Shown piece after piece: positions 20,907-30,608 of a DNA stretch of 36,942 bases. The translations under genes were made by a program, and so were the position numbers. The notes below the pieces were generated by a model. The model was given only the letters and a program-made list of their open reading frames with translations, was not told where the DNA came from and ran no database searches. Position 1 is the first letter of the stretch. The number at the start of each line of letters is the position of its first letter. The stretch is from a virus: IMG/VR virus record IMGVR_UViG_3300036766_000278, positions 1 through 36,942 of that record, one strand, 5' to 3'.

Positions 20907-22661
20907 ATGCCTCGCTTCCTCCTACGCGACCTCGCCACCATCGGCGCCCGCACGACCGACGACGCCCCGGTAGCATCCGGCTTCGTCACGGCCTACGTCC
21001 CCGGCACCACGCGCCTCGCCGTTGTCTACGTCGATGCGACGACCGACCAGGCCCGCGCCCAGCCCATCCTGCTCGACGAGACGGGCAAGGCCACGCTCTG
21101 GGTGGACGCCCCCGTTCGTCTGCTCATCCAGGCCGCGAACGGCACCACCGTCTTCGACGGCGACCCGGCCGACACCATCGTGGCCGCCGCCGTCACGCTG
21201 GAGAACACCGGCTGGCCCGCATCCCTCGACGTCAACGCCGCGCTGACCGCGCTCTACGCCAGCCTCGGTGGCCTCGACGGCAACCATCGGCCAGACCCGG
21301 CCGCCATCGACCTCGCCGTATCGCAGTGGATGCGCGAGGTGTGCGTCTCGGTCAAGAGTTTCGGCGCCACCGGAGACGGGCTGACCGACGACCGAAACGC
21401 CATCGTCGCCGCCTACACGGCGGTGGCCCAGCACACCATCAAGGGTGGGCGCGGTACCCTCTTCTTCCCGGCTGGCGTCTATCGGATGGGCGCGAGCTTT
21501 CCGATCGGTGACAGCGGTATCCGCATCGTCGGCTCTGGCATCGCCTCCACCTTCCTGGAGTTCTTCGCTGGTGATGGCAGTGGCATGGTCATCAACGGCC
21601 CCGATGGGCTTGATGTGGCCCACCTGACCGTGCGCTTCGACGGTGACTCTTCCGGCATCGGCATCGATATTCAGGATGGGGCACGTCTTCGCTTCGAGCG
21701 AGTCGGGCTTTCCATCACTGCCGGCGTAGGCTTCGACAAGGGGGTAAGGCTCTCTCCCACAACGGCTGACATCGATGGCGTAACGTTGGAGGACTGTGAC
21801 ATCGCAGCGACGACCAACGCGCTCTATGCGACTGGTGGCGGCATAGACGATGAAGAGTTCGGGCTGCGTGACCTGCGCGTCTTGGGTGGCCGCCTGGAGA
21901 GTGGAGATATCCAGGCGCAGATGCTCTTCTTCGAGCATGCCGAGTTCGATGGTGTTCGGTTCAAGGGCGCGAATACCGGGATCAACTTCGGGTCAGTCGC
22001 GCACGGGGCGATCGTCACAGATTGCAATTTCCGCGATCGTTCGGCCGGTCCAGACATCGCATTGACCACCGGGTCAAATGACATCAAGACGTGGGGCAAC
22101 CGCTACAGCACGGGCGGTGGGATCAGCGATGGGCACTCTATTGAAGCCCTCGGAACCAACAACATCTTTGGTGATGTATCGCGCAACCCCATCGGCAACC
22201 GGGGGCCGGTCATCGACCTCGGGTTATTGGCAGCGGGAGAGACGTCCGTGCCCATCGATCTGGACAAGGGCAATTTCTGGCACATCAAGGCATCGTTCGG
22301 CGCGGTACAAAAGGCCCGTCTCGAACTCCCGACATCATCCTGGGGGATCAAAGCCGGCCAGGAACTCACGCTCGACTGCGAGATCGGCTTGCTTGCGCCC
22401 GCGGTTGGAGGTGGGTTCTCGCTCGCAACAGGATGGGTTGTAGCCGGCGTCGGGCAGGGTGACATCCTGCTGGTGCCTCAAGATGGAAGCTGGGGATACG
22501 TCGCAGACAATCAGATCGGGGCGGAGGCCGCCGGCAAGCCTATCGACAACACGGCCATCGGGACGTTCATCAACACCGCGGCGGGAACACATACCGTAAT
22601 GACGCTGGCGTGGGACGGCGCGGCATGGCGAGCGAAGTCACGCAAGACGAGCAACCCATGA
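20907..22661 (+). CDS. Tailspike with pectate-lyase-type beta-helix, 584 aa
   Basis: The ATG at 20907 starts PRFLLRDLATIGARTTDD, with FVTAYVPGTTRLAVVYVDAT close by, a typical virion-attachment head. The Pectate_lyase_3 entry SVKSFGATGDGLTDDRNAI is at about 150, followed by GGRGTLFFPAGVYRMG. A long beta-helix runs to about 430 and a beta-sandwich-like C-terminus follows. Tailspikes of this fold bind and often cut surface polysaccharide. Position before the needle-knob gene fits a podovirus spike. A GTG at 20871 is an alternative start. Confidence 0.85.
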   Translation: MPRFLLRDLATIGARTTDDAPVASGFVTAYVPGTTRLAVVYVDATTDQARAQPILLDETGKATLWVDAPVRLLIQAANGTTVFDGDPADTIVAAAVTLENTGWPASLDVNAALTALYASLGGLDGNHRPDPAAIDLAVSQWMREVCVSVKSFGATGDGLTDDRNAIVAAYTAVAQHTIKGGRGTLFFPAGVYRMGASFPIGDSGIRIVGSGIASTFLEFFAGDGSGMVINGPDGLDVAHLTVRFDGDSSGIGIDIQDGARLRFERVGLSITAGVGFDKGVRLSPTTADIDGVTLEDCDIAATTNALYATGGGIDDEEFGLRDLRVLGGRLESGDIQAQMLFFEHAEFDGVRFKGANTGINFGSVAHGAIVTDCNFRDRSAGPDIALTTGSNDIKTWGNRYSTGGGISDGHSIEALGTNNIFGDVSRNPIGNRGPVIDLGLLAAGETSVPIDLDKGNFWHIKASFGAVQKARLELPTSSWGIKAGQELTLDCEIGLLAPAVGGGFSLATGWVVAGVGQGDILLVPQDGSWGYVADNQIGAEAAGKPIDNTAIGTFINTAAGTHTVMTLAWDGAAWRAKSRKTSNP

Positions 22662-24109
22662 ACGCGTCCCGTCTACCCTTCGACGCCGGCCAGTCGTCCG
22701 CCGTGGACGAGTTGGGGGGAGGCACGCCCGAGGTGTTCAACATCCTCGTGGACGGTGGCGGGGCCAACATCCGACGCCCTGGCCGCAAGGCGTTCCTCGC
22801 CGCCCAGGCCCCCGCCACGGGTGGCGTCATCGGGGCCACCATCTTCGACCGCAACCTCGTCTATGCCACGGCCGACCGGAAGATCTGGCGCGTCCATCCT
22901 GGCGCCCCGACGGTGGTTATCCCGCTGTCTTCGGCAGACCCAACGACGCTGCTGGAGGGTGGCGAGCGGGCGACGTTCCTCGAAGCCGACCCCGGCCGGT
23001 TGCTCATCGCGGGCGGAGGGGCCATCCAGTCGTGGCTGCCGGCTGACCTCGTGACCAAGCGCCTCGTTCCGGTGCCGGCCCCGGTCACGAACGACCCACC
23101 CTATGCCACGCACCTTGCTTGGCTCGGAAACCGCGTCATCGGCAACGACCTGCGGAATCCCAACGTCTTCCGGTGGAGCGACGTGCTCGACATCGCGGTG
23201 TGGGATCCCTTCGACGCGAACACGGCGGACGCCCAGGCAGATCCCGTGCGCTGCGTGTTCAGCAACAGCCGCGAGCTGTTCGTGTTTGGCTCGACGACCA
23301 TCCAGGCTTACGCGCTCGGTGGCGACCCCCTCCTGCCCTTCACGCCATCGTCCACCTTGCAGGTTGGGACCTCGGCGCGCGGCTCGGTCATTCCGGTTGA
23401 CGATGTGCTCTACTTCCTCGACGACCGACGCCGTCTCGTGCTGTCGAATGCACGCACCTTCGAGGTGCTGTCCGACGCCATCGCATCCGACCTGCGGGGC
23501 CTGCCGCGGGTGGATGACTGCACCGGGTTTCGGTTGGAGTTCGGCAGCTACTCCTTGCTCATCTGGAACTTCCCGACCGCCAAGCGATCGTTCGTGTTCG
23601 ACCGGAACCGGAAGCAGTGGGGCGAGTGGCCTGGGTTCGTGGGTGGGCAGTTCGGCGGGCTCGACCTCGGGGCATACGTCTACTGGCCCGAGATGGACAA
23701 GCACATCATCGGGCTCGCGTCTGCCCCCAGCATCTTCGAGATGGACACCGACTCGGCCGTGGACTTCGGCGGAGGCGTGATCGCCTTCCAGCGCACGACG
23801 ACGGCCGTGGACAACGGCACCATGGCGTCGAAGGCGTGCGACCGCGACAGGTACGTTCTTCGCCGTGGCCTCCGGCCCTACGGGGAGTCGGACGTCCTCG
23901 AGGTGGCGCACCGTGACGACATCGGGGCCTGGTCTGACTGGACGCAGATCTCGCTCGGCGACCAGAGCGACCTCGAGACGGTCATCGAGGACTTTCCGGG
24001 TGGCGTCTTCCGTCGCAGACAGCGACGGGTGCGGTACACTGGCGATGCAAGCAACTTTACGCTGGTCATGGCGGAAAGCCGCTTCGAGATCCGGGAAGCT
24101 GGCACCTAG
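22658..24109 (+). CDS. P22 gp10-like DNA stabilisation/tail protein, 483 aa
   Basis: P22 gp10 has 472 residues, close to the 483 here. Landmarks agree in style: PGRKAFLAAQAPATGGVIGA near the start, then propeller-like strands such as RSFVFDRNRKQWGEWPGF and RELFVFGSTTIQAYALGG. Such proteins close the portal channel and hold packaged DNA. The ATG overlaps the spike stop (ATGA). It is coupled to ejection proteins downstream. Confidence 0.82.
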   Translation: MNASRLPFDAGQSSAVDELGGGTPEVFNILVDGGGANIRRPGRKAFLAAQAPATGGVIGATIFDRNLVYATADRKIWRVHPGAPTVVIPLSSADPTTLLEGGERATFLEADPGRLLIAGGGAIQSWLPADLVTKRLVPVPAPVTNDPPYATHLAWLGNRVIGNDLRNPNVFRWSDVLDIAVWDPFDANTADAQADPVRCVFSNSRELFVFGSTTIQAYALGGDPLLPFTPSSTLQVGTSARGSVIPVDDVLYFLDDRRRLVLSNARTFEVLSDAIASDLRGLPRVDDCTGFRLEFGSYSLLIWNFPTAKRSFVFDRNRKQWGEWPGFVGGQFGGLDLGAYVYWPEMDKHIIGLASAPSIFEMDTDSAVDFGGGVIAFQRTTTAVDNGTMASKACDRDRYVLRRGLRPYGESDVLEVAHRDDIGAWSDWTQISLGDQSDLETVIEDFPGGVFRRRQRRVRYTGDASNFTLVMAESRFEIREAGT

Positions 24110-24118
24110 GAGAACACG

Positions 24119-24799
24119 ATGGGCTGGAGAGACTACGTACGAACCCCTGCCGCCATCGGCACAATGGGCTTGTCGGAGCTGTACTTCGGTCCCGACGCCG
24201 CGTATCGCGAGGCGCAGGCCGGGGCCAAGAAAGCGCAGGGCCAGTACAGCAACCTGGCTGCCGAGCAGCGCGCCTACCAGGAGAAGGGCCTCGACCGCTC
24301 GCTCGAGTCCTACGCTGGCCTCGCCGACCAGTACAAGCAGCCAGGTGCCTACGAGAACTTCGTTAGCTCGGGCGGCGCGGAGTCTGGCCTCGGCGCGTAC
24401 TACGACCGCATCCAGGGGCAGAACTCCAAGGCGCTCAACGCCCAGTACGCGGCCCATGGTGGCCTCGGCTCGGGAGCGCGCCTCGCCGCCCAGGGCAACA
24501 TGATGAGCGGTCTTGCGGCCGAGCGCGGGCGTGACCTCTCAAGCATCATGGCGCAGTCGCAGAACTTCCAGCAGAACCGCCTCGGCGGACAGGCCGGGCT
24601 CGCCGGGCAACAGGCCGGTCTCGTCCAGGGCGCCTACGGCATGGGCGGCCAGATGTACGGCCAGCAGCAGGAGAACGCCATCGCCGCCGGCATGCAGGGC
24701 TCGATCTACGGGGCGCAGCGCCAGATGGTCCCGGCCAACGCCACCGCAGACATCTACAAGACGGGCGGCGGGCTGCTGATGGCATTCGGGAGACGGTGA
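24119..24799 (+). CDS. Ejection protein, P22 gp7-like
   Basis: This Gly/Ala/Gln-rich protein has 226 residues. Its long helical, repeating QQAGLVQGAYGMGGQM-type segment and GLGSGARLAAQGNMMSG resemble P22 gp7-type injectosome proteins that leave the head with the DNA. The identical Shine-Dalgarno leader AGGAGAACACG precedes this ATG and two later genes. Lying first among three ejection genes, as in P22, supports the call. Confidence 0.72.
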   Translation: MGWRDYVRTPAAIGTMGLSELYFGPDAAYREAQAGAKKAQGQYSNLAAEQRAYQEKGLDRSLESYAGLADQYKQPGAYENFVSSGGAESGLGAYYDRIQGQNSKALNAQYAAHGGLGSGARLAAQGNMMSGLAAERGRDLSSIMAQSQNFQQNRLGGQAGLAGQQAGLVQGAYGMGGQMYGQQQENAIAAGMQGSIYGAQRQMVPANATADIYKTGGGLLMAFGRR

Positions 24800-26646
24800 T
24801 GCCTGTACCTTTCCCCCAGGCGCCGCAGCTCGAAGGCCAGTCGGCACGTCCGTTTCACGACGTCGGCGACTTCCTGTTAGCGATGGCAAACCAGCGCCAT
24901 CAGGAGCAGGCACAGGCCCGTGACTTCGAGTTGCGGCAGCAGGCGCAGAAGCGCGCCGACCAGCTCGCCGGGCTCCAGGACGAGCGTCTGGCCGAGCAGC
25001 ATCGCGTCTCCATGGCGAAGGAGGCGAGGCTGAAAGCTGCCGACAAGCTGGACTTTGTAAACAAGTATCAAGGCGAGCTAGGCGCCGGGGAATTCCAGCG
25101 CGCAGAAGCTCGCAAGAACACCATCGGGCCAGAACTCGGGTACAGCGAGACATGGAAGCCGCCGGCCGGGCAGCCGCCGCAGTTTCCGGACTCTCCCGAG
25201 GCTCAGGCGCGACTCGCGGGAGACGCGGCAGCACAGGAACAGGCGCGGATGGCAACTCAGAGGGCAGAGGCTGAACAGGCCCTAGCCCAGGGCGTGCCTC
25301 CAGAGGAAGGGCCGCTTCAAGACCCACGCTTCGCGCAGCGCCAGGCGATGGCAGCCACCCCACCGGCAGAAGGCATGGAGACGTCGGAAGCGACGCTGGC
25401 CCGTGCGTCGCTCGCGGGGACGCAAGCCGCAGATGCGGCCCTGGCCGACAGGCAACGCATGCTCGCCCAGCGCGGCCCGTGGAACATGCTGCAAGCTGCC
25501 GCCCGTGCCAGGGTCGATGAAGGTCCGATGCAGACACCGGAGTCGGCGCGTGCGACAGCAGAAGCGACCGCCATGACCCCGGAGATGCTCGCGAAGTACG
25601 CCGAGGAGAAGCTCAACTACCCGTCACGGATGGCGGCCTACCAGGCCGGTGGCCAGCGCACCGGCAGCTTCGACGGTGGGCCAGGGTTCACGATGGACAT
25701 GTCGTCACTACGGTACAGCGCCCAAATGGCCGACGCCAACGACATGAAGACCGTGCTCCTTCCCCGTGGAGCGAACCTCGCGAGCATGTTCCAGGGTCAC
25801 GCCGAACAAGCCAAGACCAGGGAGGAGAAGGCGCTTTTCTCGGCAGCGGCGGAGATCGTCCCGTCCTTCATCGACAACCTGATCGGTGAGGTGAAGTCAG
25901 GGACGCTCACCAAGGAAAAGGCCGGCGCGCAGTTCAACGCGAGCTACGACAAGATCCTTGCCCTCATCATGAAGCCCGGCATGTCGTTCGACCAGAAGAT
26001 GGCGCTCGTCAGGGCGGGGGCGAGGGCACAAGCGGCACGCCCAGACGTCGCGCTCGGGAACCTCACAAAGATCGAAGGTCTGTACAACCAATGGGCCTCG
26101 AAAGCCAATCTCACGGCGCTGACCAAGAAGAATACGGAACTCGGCGACGTCCTGGAAGGGTTCAAGGGCGGTGGCATTTCACAGCAACTGGCACGCATGG
26201 CAGAGGTCAAGGCGCGAATGCCGCGCCCGACCAACATGGAGTTCGTCGCGGCAGGACCGCAGGCACAGAGCCTTTGGGACCGCGCGATGACTTCCGTGGC
26301 GAAGGCCGCTACCGGCAAGATGGGTGACGCCTACGTCCAGCAACACATCGACGTTGCCGTGAAGGATCTCGAACGTCTCAAGGGGTACTTCGAGGGCGCT
26401 GGCCCACGGTCCTTCTACAAATACTTCGGCACGCCGAAGTATGCAGACTACCTACCGGAACTCGTCGCACACGCCAAGGGGCAGATGGAACTATCCGGTA
26501 GTACATGGCGTGAGCCGACGGACGAAGAGGTGGCGCTTTCTCGACCAGCCAAAAAAGGTGGGATGGGCACGATCGGCATCCCCAAAACGCCCGCCGCCTC
26601 CAAGAAGAACATCGACGATCTCGCCGCAAAGTTCGGAGGCCACTGA
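24799..26646 (+). CDS. Ejection protein, P22 gp20-like, 615 aa
   Basis: The ATG at 24799 overlaps the upstream TGA. The protein is long, helical and Gln/Ala/Glu-rich (DFELRQQAQKRADQLAGLQD), without signal or membrane segment. Composition and order match the gp20 internal protein of P22-type phages. These proteins assemble a transient channel through the cell envelope. Function by analogy. Confidence 0.65.
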   Translation: MPVPFPQAPQLEGQSARPFHDVGDFLLAMANQRHQEQAQARDFELRQQAQKRADQLAGLQDERLAEQHRVSMAKEARLKAADKLDFVNKYQGELGAGEFQRAEARKNTIGPELGYSETWKPPAGQPPQFPDSPEAQARLAGDAAAQEQARMATQRAEAEQALAQGVPPEEGPLQDPRFAQRQAMAATPPAEGMETSEATLARASLAGTQAADAALADRQRMLAQRGPWNMLQAAARARVDEGPMQTPESARATAEATAMTPEMLAKYAEEKLNYPSRMAAYQAGGQRTGSFDGGPGFTMDMSSLRYSAQMADANDMKTVLLPRGANLASMFQGHAEQAKTREEKALFSAAAEIVPSFIDNLIGEVKSGTLTKEKAGAQFNASYDKILALIMKPGMSFDQKMALVRAGARAQAARPDVALGNLTKIEGLYNQWASKANLTALTKKNTELGDVLEGFKGGGISQQLARMAEVKARMPRPTNMEFVAAGPQAQSLWDRAMTSVAKAATGKMGDAYVQQHIDVAVKDLERLKGYFEGAGPRSFYKYFGTPKYADYLPELVAHAKGQMELSGSTWREPTDEEVALSRPAKKGGMGTIGIPKTPAASKKNIDDLAAKFGGH

Positions 26647-28643
26647 TGGCCTTCGATGAGGCAGGATTTCGCAAGGCCGCCAAGGCCGCGAAGCATTCCG
26701 ACACCGAGATCGAAGCGATCGTGGCGCGCAATCGCACGCCGGTTGCTTCTGCGGCACCGACAGGTCCGACGACGACCGCGGAGATGGGCCCCGAGCGGAC
26801 GCGCCACATGCAGGACGTTATCCGCCGCGGAACGCTGGGGTACAACCCAGGCGACGAGAGCACTCCGGTTGCCCGCGGGGCCAGCCCCGACAAGCCGAAC
26901 ATCATGCAAGAACTTGGATTCGCAAACCGCGAATCGGGGCAGGACGTGAGGGCATTCAACTACGCGGCAGCGAACACTGCGACACTCGGCGCTGCCCCGG
27001 CTATCATGGACATAGCGGGCGTGTCGTCGCCACAAGAACGTGAACAGATCGCCGCCGCGTCCCCAATCGCGAGTGCCATCGGACAGGCGGTAGGCACCTT
27101 CGGTCCAGGACCAGAGATGGCGATCCAGGGCGCTAACGCAGCCGTGCGTGCTGGTGCAGGTGTAGCCGAGAGGTTCTTGCCCCAATGGGGCGCGAGAGCG
27201 GCTGGCGCCATGCGTGGCGCCGAGGCTGCACCACTTGGCCTGGAAGCAGGCGCTACCTTCGCCCCCCGCATCGCTGGCGGCGCAAGCGCGGCGCGTGGGA
27301 TAGCCGGCGGCACTGCCACCGGAGCTCTATCAGGTGCAGCCATCAATGCGGGCGAGGCGGCGGGTAGGGGCGAGGGTCCATCGGGCCAGGCAACGGCTGG
27401 ACTCAAGGGCGCTGGTATGGGCGCGCTGTTTGGCGGATTCGTCGGTGCGGCATCGGCTGCCGGTCGCGGCTTGAGTGATCTTGTCCGTAGCGAAGGCTCG
27501 ACCAGCGCCCGCAAGCTCGCGGCCGTGGAGCGAGCAGGGGGTGAGGCTGGACCTCTCGGGGTGCGCGGTGGGGAGTTTGAACAGGGCGCGCTCAAGGCAA
27601 CGAAGGGCGACCCTCTCGCCGCTGGCGAAGTGGCCCGCGGCACACCGGCGGAGCCAGGTGTCGCCTATCGCCTCGTTGACGATCTGGCCGATCGCTACAA
27701 GGCGAAGAACGAAGCCTTTGGACCAATCGAGAAGAGCGTTCTCGCTGAGGTGGGCGACAAACCATTCGACAACACTTCCATCCTCAAGACGATCGAGGAG
27801 GCGCGTCAAGGCATCACGAGTTCGCGTGGCGAGGAGTACAAGGCGGGAGTGGGGACGGCGCTCGATGAGTTCGAGCGGTATGTAACCCCCAAGCTCATGG
27901 GCGACCCTGCGAAGGTCAAGGCCTTCGAGAATCGACCAGAGTACATGCGGAATGTCTCACCGAAGCAATTCGGCCTGGAACTTGCGGATCCAACCGTGTC
28001 CGACCTCGTGAAGATCCGCCGGCTCGCAGACAGCAAGATGCGCGAGTCGGTGGCGACGCAAGGCGCAACGGCGAAGGATGTGCCGTGGATCGCAATCCGC
28101 AAGGCAGCGGCAGATCAGATCGCGGCTGAGTCACCACAACTCGGTGCAACCTACAAGCAACATCATGATGCGCTGACGAAGCTGGAACAGGAAGGCTACT
28201 ACCTCACCGGCGAGTACAGCACGATCAACGTGCCAGCGGAGGCCCGTGGCGCGCTCTACAAGAAGGCGGCAGCACGACTCGGGCGCGAAGGGAAAGCGAC
28301 CGAGGCCGGTCGCCAGGCCGCGCACGAACTGGAACTTCTTGCGACCAGCCATCCCGAATACCGCCAGGAGATCGATCTTCCGTCGGCGGCCGAGGGACGG
28401 GCTGCGTTGTCATACACCGGCAACGCCAACACGATCTACCCGGCGCGGCGCATCCTTCACTGGGGTCCGGATGTTGATGCGGTGAAGGCGCGTTTGATAG
28501 ACCCTGCCGGCCGCTGGCTTGCGCAGGGTGACCCGGCGCGTGGTGGCGTGGTCGGCACAGGAGGCATGGGCTCCCTCATGGAATGGACCCGACGCAAGAA
28601 CGCAGAAGACGAAGCGAAGAAGAAGCAAGGAGCGCGACCATGA
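26646..28643 (+). CDS. Ejection protein, P22 gp16-like, 665 aa
   Basis: It is the third of the ejection set. Two Ala/Gly-rich hydrophobic parts (about 100-150 and 190-280, e.g. GAGMGALFGGFVGAASAAG) resemble membrane-inserting glycine-zipper segments, expected of a protein that enters the inner membrane. The rest is helical and charged, ending EDEAKKKQGARP. No lytic transglycosylase motif was seen. Confidence 0.65.
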   Translation: MAFDEAGFRKAAKAAKHSDTEIEAIVARNRTPVASAAPTGPTTTAEMGPERTRHMQDVIRRGTLGYNPGDESTPVARGASPDKPNIMQELGFANRESGQDVRAFNYAAANTATLGAAPAIMDIAGVSSPQEREQIAAASPIASAIGQAVGTFGPGPEMAIQGANAAVRAGAGVAERFLPQWGARAAGAMRGAEAAPLGLEAGATFAPRIAGGASAARGIAGGTATGALSGAAINAGEAAGRGEGPSGQATAGLKGAGMGALFGGFVGAASAAGRGLSDLVRSEGSTSARKLAAVERAGGEAGPLGVRGGEFEQGALKATKGDPLAAGEVARGTPAEPGVAYRLVDDLADRYKAKNEAFGPIEKSVLAEVGDKPFDNTSILKTIEEARQGITSSRGEEYKAGVGTALDEFERYVTPKLMGDPAKVKAFENRPEYMRNVSPKQFGLELADPTVSDLVKIRRLADSKMRESVATQGATAKDVPWIAIRKAAADQIAAESPQLGATYKQHHDALTKLEQEGYYLTGEYSTINVPAEARGALYKKAAARLGREGKATEAGRQAAHELELLATSHPEYRQEIDLPSAAEGRAALSYTGNANTIYPARRILHWGPDVDAVKARLIDPAGRWLAQGDPARGGVVGTGGMGSLMEWTRRKNAEDEAKKKQGARP

Positions 28644-28969
28644 AGGGCGGCCTCGCACAGTTCTACGGCAAGAAGAAGTCCGACAAGGACGCCGACGAAG
28701 GGCCGAACCCGAAGCGGAAGTCCGATAACGACCGTGACGAGGAGATGCCGATGCCCTTCAAGTCCAAGGCTCAGATGAAGTACCTCTACGCCAAGGAGCC
28801 CGCCGTGGCCAAGAAGTGGGCCAGCGAGGGGGCGACGGGCCAGGGCCTGCTCGAGCACGTCAAGGGCGCGATGAACGCGAAGCCACCGAAGATGGGGCAC
28901 ATGGCCCGGATGGCGCTGCGCAAGGCCAAGGCGTCGCGCGGTTCCATGGTACAAATGCGCAAGGAGTAG
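28640..28969 (+). CDS. Basic small protein with SKAQMKYLYAKEP motif, 109 aa
   Basis: MKGGLAQFYGKKKSDKDADE then a Lys/Asp-rich stretch precedes FKSKAQMKYLYAKEPAVAKK. The S-K-A-Q-x-x-Y-L-x-A-x-x-P-x-x-A motif recurs in many small phage virion proteins of unknown role. Strong basic C-terminus. ATGA overlap with the ejection gene. Confidence 0.7.
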   Translation: MKGGLAQFYGKKKSDKDADEGPNPKRKSDNDRDEEMPMPFKSKAQMKYLYAKEPAVAKKWASEGATGQGLLEHVKGAMNAKPPKMGHMARMALRKAKASRGSMVQMRKE

Positions 28970-28973
28970 ACCG

Positions 28974-29450
28974 ATGACGACCTTTACCCCGCGTCCAGTT
29001 CTCGCCGTTGGCAAGCTCGCCGCGTCCATCACCGCTGCCGAGACCGGGGGCGCGTTCGTGACCGAGCCGGCTCTAAGCGCCGACAAGGTGCTCTGGGACT
29101 CCGACAATCACGTCGTCGTTTCCGGCGCCGTGGCTGACGCCAGCGTCTCGACGGCCGCCTTGCTCGCGACCAACACGGCCATCCGTGGCGGGGCGACGCG
29201 GTTTCGCCAGCTCATCCTGGCGCTCAAGACGAACATCAACGGCAAGATCCACTTCCGCAACTCGGCCGACGGGCTGAACTGGGACTTCGTGGACACGTTC
29301 ACCTACACGGCGGCAGATGCCACGACCGGCGAGGTGTTCTACAAGCCTCGTGCGCGGCGCGTGCAGGTGTCATTCGAGGACGACGCGGCGGCTGGCCCTC
29401 CGACGACCTGGCGCTTCCAGCTTGAGGGCGACGAGAGCGTAGGTCTCTGA
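28974..29450 (+). CDS. Beta-rich virion protein, 158 aa
   Basis: The AAGGAG at 7 bases gives a clear start. The sequence (TRFRQLILALKTNINGKIHF; PRARRVQVSFEDDAA) looks like a jelly-roll or carbohydrate-binding-type sandwich. I do not recognise a family. Its ATG-TGA overlap with the next gene and the neighbouring fibres suggest a tail tip or fibre-base role. Confidence 0.68.
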   Translation: MTTFTPRPVLAVGKLAASITAAETGGAFVTEPALSADKVLWDSDNHVVVSGAVADASVSTAALLATNTAIRGGATRFRQLILALKTNINGKIHFRNSADGLNWDFVDTFTYTAADATTGEVFYKPRARRVQVSFEDDAAAGPPTTWRFQLEGDESVGL

Positions 29451-30148
29451 TGGCTGCCGGTCCCTACATATCGCCATCCCCAGACGCAGCCCGGTCGCTC
29501 AAGACGGCGAGCGGCGAGGTGGCGATTGCCTCTGCCGCAGCGCCTGCTGTCGGGGAGGTGCTGACCGCCACCAGTGCTACGGCTGCAACATGGCAGGCGA
29601 GCGGAGGTGGCGTGCCGGCTACCCGTGACCTCATCGCCGGCGCCGGCCTCACCGGAGGCGGCACGCTGGCCGCAGATCGAACGTTCAATGTTATCGCGAA
29701 CGCCGACGCATCGATCGTTGTCAACGCGAACGACATCCAGGTTGGCGTGCTCGCATCCGACGCCCAGCACGGTGTACGTGGTGGCGGGACGCAGCACGCG
29801 GACGCCGTTGCGGCGGGGGCGGCGGGATTCTTGACGGGGGCCGACAAGACCAAGCTCGACGCTCTGCCGGCGACCTCGGTTGGAACGACGCGCACGCTGA
29901 CGGCGGGAGCAGGGCTCACCGGGGGCGGAGACCTCTCGGCCGACCGCACCTTTACCGTGGGCGCGGGCACAGGCATCACGGTCAACGCCGACGACGTTGC
30001 CCTCGCCAACACCGCCGTGACGCCAGGCTCCTACACAGCGGCCGACATCACAGTTGACGCTCAAGGCCGCCTGACGGCAGCCGCATCAGGCGCCGCCGGT
30101 GGAACGAGCATCGGATTGGTGCTCGCACTCGCACGGGTTTGGTACTAG
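29450..30148 (+). CDS. Tail fibre protein, 232 aa
   Basis: Two copies of the fibre motif AGAGLTGGG-x-L-x-A-D-R-T-F (about 63-79 and 151-168) and the phage-fibre phrase QHGVRGGGTQHADA plus GFLTGADKTKLDAL (about 105-145) mark it as a fibre shaft. The C-terminus (TSIGLVLALARVWY) is hydrophobic. It likely binds receptor or connects an adhesin. Confidence 0.78.
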   Translation: MAAGPYISPSPDAARSLKTASGEVAIASAAAPAVGEVLTATSATAATWQASGGGVPATRDLIAGAGLTGGGTLAADRTFNVIANADASIVVNANDIQVGVLASDAQHGVRGGGTQHADAVAAGAAGFLTGADKTKLDALPATSVGTTRTLTAGAGLTGGGDLSADRTFTVGAGTGITVNADDVALANTAVTPGSYTAADITVDAQGRLTAAASGAAGGTSIGLVLALARVWY

Positions 30149-30170
30149 CACAAGCACACAGGAGAACACG

Positions 30171-30605
30171 ATGGCCGCGAACACCGCACCGATTTTCAGT
30201 AAGGTAGGCGACGTATCGAACAACGGCACCACGGGCATGAACCAGCTCGTCACGGCGGCTGCCGCTGACTACACCGGCATCAGTGCCAACTACTCTCTCG
30301 TGTTCACTGCCGACGCAACCAACGGCAGTTTCATCGAGCGGCTGCGATTCAAGGCAGGCGGGACGAACATCGCGTCCGTGGCTCGCATCTTCATCAACAA
30401 CGGGTCGACACCAGGGACGGCAACCAACAACGTCTTCTACGGCGAGGTGTCGCTGCCGGCAACGACAGCGATCGCAACTGCGGCGACCATCGAGATCGAC
30501 TATGCGATGAACGTTGCTTTGCCGGCAAGCTTCCGTGTCTACTTCGGCGTGGCTACCGCCGTAGCTGCTGGCTGGGTCTGCACGCCTCTGGGTGGAAAGT
30601 ACTGA
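30171..30605 (+). CDS. Hypothetical virion protein, 144 aa
   Basis: The ATG at 30171 follows the conserved leader AGGAGAACACG. The product is a beta-rich single domain (FIERLRFKAGGTNIASVARI) resembling small tail-tip sandwich domains. Family not recognised. Confidence 0.7.
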   Translation: MAANTAPIFSKVGDVSNNGTTGMNQLVTAAAADYTGISANYSLVFTADATNGSFIERLRFKAGGTNIASVARIFINNGSTPGTATNNVFYGEVSLPATTAIATAATIEIDYAMNVALPASFRVYFGVATAVAAGWVCTPLGGKY

Positions 30606-30608
30606 ACA

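Noticed and set aside
22673-24457. 594-aa minus-strand open frame opposite the gp10-like gene
   Set aside because: It mirrors the plus-strand codon pattern of a GC-rich gene, crosses several plus genes and shows no domain pattern. Other long antisense frames (for example 33921-35189 and 17323-18657) were rejected for the same reason.
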